From Ilumatobacter fluminis (GTDB lineage Bacteria; Actinomycetota; Acidimicrobiia; Acidimicrobiales; Ilumatobacteraceae): a stretch of DNA of 64,000 nt. Shown piece by piece: positions 61,359 to 64,000 of this stretch (positions are counted from its first letter, which is position 1; every line of letters begins with the position of its first letter). The notes under the pieces are model-generated. The model was not told the origin of the DNA. It saw only the letters and a list, made by a program, of their open reading frames with translations, and searched no databases. A program made the position numbers and the translations under genes. The stretch lies in contig NZ_SOAU01000001.1 of NCBI RefSeq assembly GCF_004364865.1, positions 1,798,001 to 1,862,000 on the forward strand, in the 5' to 3' direction.

Positions 61359-62216
61359 TCAGGAAGATCCGACGCTGAGAACCGCAATGGCCACAGAGAG
61401 TGAAATAACGCCGATCGGGGCGGCGTAGCCGGCCCACTTCGGCACCCCCCGGTACGCCGGCGCCATGACGGCGAGTGCACACAGCCCGCCTGCGATCGCC
61501 CCGCCGAGGTGGCCGCCGACCGAGATCCGGTTGCTCCACAGGAAGGTGAGCACCAGATTGAGGATCAACAGCGAACCGATCGATGTCGACATCGGGTTGG
61601 TGCCGTTGAGCCAGTAGCCGACGAACGCCAGTGCGAGCAGTCCGAACACGGCGCCGGAGGCGCCTGCGGTGAGCGCGTCGGGTGAGAGCAGGACCGCGCC
61701 GGCCGAACCGCCCAGCAGACCTGCGAAGTAGACCAGGAGGAACTTCACCCGGCCGATCGCCGGCTCGAGCATCTGTCCGACGACGTACAGCAGGTACATG
61801 TTGAACCCGACGTGGATGATGCCGTAGTGGAGGAACCCCGATGTGACCAGTCGGTACCACTCGCCCTGTTCGAGGGCGGGCTCGTAGAGCGCGAACTCGA
61901 GGTGGAGGCGGGTGAGTGCACCGCCGATCGCCTGCGGGTCCTGCACGACCATCATGGCGAACACGGCCAGGTTGATGCCGATCAGGATCGTCGTGACGAG
62001 GGCCGGTTGCCGAGCGTTCCAGAACGTGGCTCGCGTCCGCACGTCGGGGCGGGCGGCCTTGGCGCACTCGACGCAATGGCTCCCGACGGTCGCCTGGACC
62101 AGACAATCGGAACACGCCGGTCGTCCGCACCGGGTGCACCGGCGGCCAGCGTCGCGGTTCGGGTGTCGGAAGCAGGCTTCAGCAGCTGCCGGAGGGGGCG
62201 GCGGCGGGAGGCTCAT
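61359..62216 (-). CDS. Rhomboid family intramembrane serine protease
   Basis: A 285-residue membrane protease. The N-terminal cytoplasmic Cys-rich part (HPNRDAGRRCTRCGRPACSDC, near 18-40, a B-box-like zinc finger) precedes six or seven helices. HYGIIHVGFNMYLLYVVG gives the HxxxN motif, GASGAVFGLLAL the catalytic Ser near 187, and VGGHLGGAIAGG the catalytic His near 236. This is an active-looking GlpG-type rhomboid. ATG 62216 is leaderless (TAGGGT, 62223-62228, 6 nt). Confidence 0.94.
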   Translation of the reverse strand: MSLPPPPPPAAAEACFRHPNRDAGRRCTRCGRPACSDCLVQATVGSHCVECAKAARPDVRTRATFWNARQPALVTTILIGINLAVFAMMVVQDPQAIGGALTRLHLEFALYEPALEQGEWYRLVTSGFLHYGIIHVGFNMYLLYVVGQMLEPAIGRVKFLLVYFAGLLGGSAGAVLLSPDALTAGASGAVFGLLALAFVGYWLNGTNPMSTSIGSLLILNLVLTFLWSNRISVGGHLGGAIAGGLCALAVMAPAYRGVPKWAGYAAPIGVISLSVAIAVLSVGSS

Positions 62217-62316
62217 GCCGAGACCCTAACGGCGGGCCCGGCTCGAACGGGCGAGTGCCGGTGGCGCGCCGTCAGCGTGCCCTCAGGCCCCTCGGGCATC
62301 GAGGCCGAACCGGGGA

Positions 62317-64000
62317 TCAGAGTTCCATCTGGACGACGAGCTGGTCGGCGGCGGCCGGCGACCCGACCAGGTGCCCCTGCACCAGGTCGCATCCGGCGGC
62401 GCGCAGCCGGCGCAGCTGCTCCAGTCCGGTGACCCGCTCCGCGACGACCTCCATGTTCAGCGCATGGGCGAGCAGGACGAGGGCGCGCACGACACGGGTG
62501 TCGGTCTCGGAGGCGCCGTTCGGCAGCGCCAGGCTCCCGTCGAGCTTCAGCACGTCGGCGCCGATGTCGGTCATGAGTGAGAGTGCGTGCGAACCGGTGC
62601 CGAAGTTGTCGATGGCGACTCGAACGCCGACGCGACGCAGTGCTCGCACGGAGCGCACGACCTCGTCGGAGTCGTCGTCGACCAGGCTCGCCTCGCGCAC
62701 TTCGAGCACCACCTGGCGCGGCCGCAGTCGGAACTCGCGGAGCAGGTCGACGACTCGGTTGACGAAGGTGGGCCCGGCGAGTTGGAGGCGGCTCACGTTG
62801 ACGTGCACCGAGAAGCGGGACCCGACCAGTCCGGCGTCGATCCACTGCCGAGCCGTCGCACATGCTTGCTGCAGGACCCAGTCGCCGATCGGCACGATGA
62901 CGCCGGTCTCTTCGGCGATCGGGATGAACTCGCCGGCCTCGACCCTGCCGCGAGACGGGTGGTTCCACCGCAGGAGCGCCTCGGCCGCTTCGGCCATTTC
63001 CGACACCGCGGAGAAGATCGGCTGGTATTCGACCTCGAGCTGGCCGTCGCGGAGCGCCCGCGACAGCGCCGACGACAGTTCGGTGCGAACCCGAGCCTGG
63101 CTGCCCAACTGCTCGGAGAACTGGGCCGTGTGGCCCCGCCCGCGCTGTTTGGCGGCGTGGACGGCGGTGTCGGCGCGCGAGATCAGCTCGAGTGCTCGGA
63201 GTCGGCTGTCGGGGTTCGGTTCGTCCGACGAGCTGCTCCACGAGTCGTCGACGACGGCGACGCCGACGCTGACCGACACGTCGAGTTCGAGTTGCTGGAT
63301 CGTGAGGCGGCCGGTCAGCGACCGTCGGATGCGATCGGCGAGTTCGAGCGCCGCCGGTGGACCGTCGAGATCTCGACACAGCACGATGAACTGGTCGCCG
63401 CCGATGCGAGCGACGAGGTCGTCCGGACGCACCGCAGTACTGAGGCGGCGAGCCGTCGAGGCCAGTAGCCGGTCACCGGTGTCGTGGCCCAAGGCGTCGT
63501 TCACGTCGGCGAGCCGGTCGACATCGATCAGCAGCACCGCCGTCGTGGTGGCACCCGGCGACGCGAGCGCTTCGCCGATCCGCGCGATCGCAGCGGAGCG
63601 GTTCAAGAGGCCGGTCGTCGGATCGTGTTCGAGCTGGTGGACGAGACGGGCGACGCGTTCGCGTTCGTGGGTGACGTCGTCGGCGAGGATCGCCAGGTAG
63701 CCGCCCGCCGGGTGGGCTGCATCGTGGTGTGCGTGCACGGTCACGGCGTGGACCGACGGGCGTTCGAGCGTGGATCCGAGTGACACCTCGCCCGACCATG
63801 TGCCACCCTCGGGTCCGTCGAGGAGCTGCTTGGGCACTTGATCGAGGACGATCGTCAGTGCGTCGGACGCCACGCCGGCGGACAGTTGGAACAGTCGTGC
63901 TCCGAGCGGGTTGGCGTGCAGGACGCTGCCGTCGATCCCCAACACGGTGACGGCGAGCTCGGCGGCGTCGACGACCGTGGCGAGTGCGCGGGTGGGAGTC
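62317..64000 (-). CDS. PAS-GGDEF-EAL protein with degenerate motifs, 5' end outside the window
   Basis: C-terminal part (561 visible residues) of a c-di-GMP signalling protein cut by the right edge; the frame stays open to 64000. A PAS-like segment (VTVLGIDGSVLHANPLGARLF) leads into GGDEF and EAL. The GGDEF motif reads GGDQF, so the metal-coordinating Glu is lost. In EAL, EALLRWNHP is present but DDFGTG has become IDNFGTGS and the terminal EGVE is ERVT. The EAL retains LEVREASL and LKLDGSL. It may bind c-di-GMP or be regulatory rather than catalytic. It lies 100 bp downstream of nothing; the next gene on its strand is rhomboid. Confidence 0.85.
   Translation of the reverse strand, partial: TPTRALATVVDAAELAVTVLGIDGSVLHANPLGARLFQLSAGVASDALTIVLDQVPKQLLDGPEGGTWSGEVSLGSTLERPSVHAVTVHAHHDAAHPAGGYLAILADDVTHERERVARLVHQLEHDPTTGLLNRSAAIARIGEALASPGATTTAVLLIDVDRLADVNDALGHDTGDRLLASTARRLSTAVRPDDLVARIGGDQFIVLCRDLDGPPAALELADRIRRSLTGRLTIQQLELDVSVSVGVAVVDDSWSSSSDEPNPDSRLRALELISRADTAVHAAKQRGRGHTAQFSEQLGSQARVRTELSSALSRALRDGQLEVEYQPIFSAVSEMAEAAEALLRWNHPSRGRVEAGEFIPIAEETGVIVPIGDWVLQQACATARQWIDAGLVGSRFSVHVNVSRLQLAGPTFVNRVVDLLREFRLRPRQVVLEVREASLVDDDSDEVVRSVRALRRVGVRVAIDNFGTGSHALSLMTDIGADVLKLDGSLALPNGASETDTRVVRALVLLAHALNMEVVAERVTGLEQLRRLRAAGCDLVQGHLVGSPAAADQLVVQMEL

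Noticed and set aside
1-64000. CRISPR array, tRNA, rRNA, insertion sequence or prophage
   Set aside because: I looked through the gaps and saw no spaced direct repeats, cloverleaf-like sequence, transposase or phage genes. Gaps are at most about 215 bp.

Overview
The window is a 64 kb piece of a high-GC actinobacterial chromosome. The best guess is the class Acidimicrobiia (an Ilumatobacter-like organism). The reasons are the dense GC-rich coding, the F420/LLM and PPOX-type oxidoreductases, the actinobacterial accD1-accA1-fadE layout, Ku next to a stand-alone LigD-type polymerase, and many start codons that carry a TANNNT -10 hexamer 6-9 nt upstream and no Shine-Dalgarno, the hallmark of leaderless transcription. 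No phylogenetic marker was compared, so the class call is an inference. There is no rRNA or tRNA gene, insertion sequence, integrase or CRISPR array. The longest stretch without a gene is about 215 bp (25037-25250).

Layout. 1-8.9 kb: the 3' part of lepA, an FtsX-type ABC exporter pair, a PAS-GAF-PP2C phosphatase, a PPOX protein, an N-acyl-D-amino-acid deacylase and an EntS-like MFS carrier. 9-11 kb: a DNA photolyase behind a duplicated 27-bp palindrome, and a fasciclin lipoprotein. 11.1-15.7 kb: a complete phenylacetyl-CoA epoxygenase operon (paaABCDE), divergent from its repressor gene paaX, with an operator-like inverted repeat between them. 15.7-25 kb: a membrane GGDEF-EAL protein, an acyl-CoA ligase, a lipoprotein/MFS pair, a PanE-like reductase, a DUF302 protein, 3-methyladenine glycosylase I and an amidohydrolase. 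25-33 kb: a TetR gene divergent from the beta and alpha subunits of a biotin-dependent acyl-CoA carboxylase, followed by an ECF sigma factor with a membrane partner, a GNAT protein and an acyl-CoA dehydrogenase that shares a promoter motif with the carboxylase. 33-43.5 kb: small proteins, a PAS-GGDEF cyclase, a dienelactone hydrolase-like protein, acetoacetyl-CoA synthetase, a DHA2 drug exporter with its TetR repressor, and an M24 peptidase. 43.6-48.5 kb: Ku and a LigD-type polymerase (NHEJ), a beta-lactamase-fold lipoprotein, and a PLP lyase/decarboxylase.

48.5-59.5 kb is an unbroken minus-strand run of eleven genes. It holds two PPOX proteins, a PhyH-like dioxygenase, an amidohydrolase, a protein of unknown function next to an APH-fold kinase, a DadA-like oxidase, a YjbR protein, an acyl-CoA synthetase, a VOC protein and an amidase. 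It looks like a catabolic island for amide- or acid-bearing substrates. 59.6-64 kb: an LLM-family oxidoreductase, a small conserved-looking ORF, a STAS-like protein, a rhomboid protease and the C-terminal part of a degenerate PAS-GGDEF-EAL protein cut by the right edge.

The strongest signals beyond the gene list are regulatory. They are a window-wide leaderless promoter grammar; an operator with the geometry known for PaaX; a FadR-like palindrome pair before the photolyase; two stacked palindromes over the promoter of the drug exporter; a 19-bp motif linking carboxylase, TetR and acyl-CoA dehydrogenase; a leaderless five-codon upstream ORF whose stop overlaps the start of the PP2C phosphatase; and two long intergenic palindromes sharing an ATGGGGTC core.
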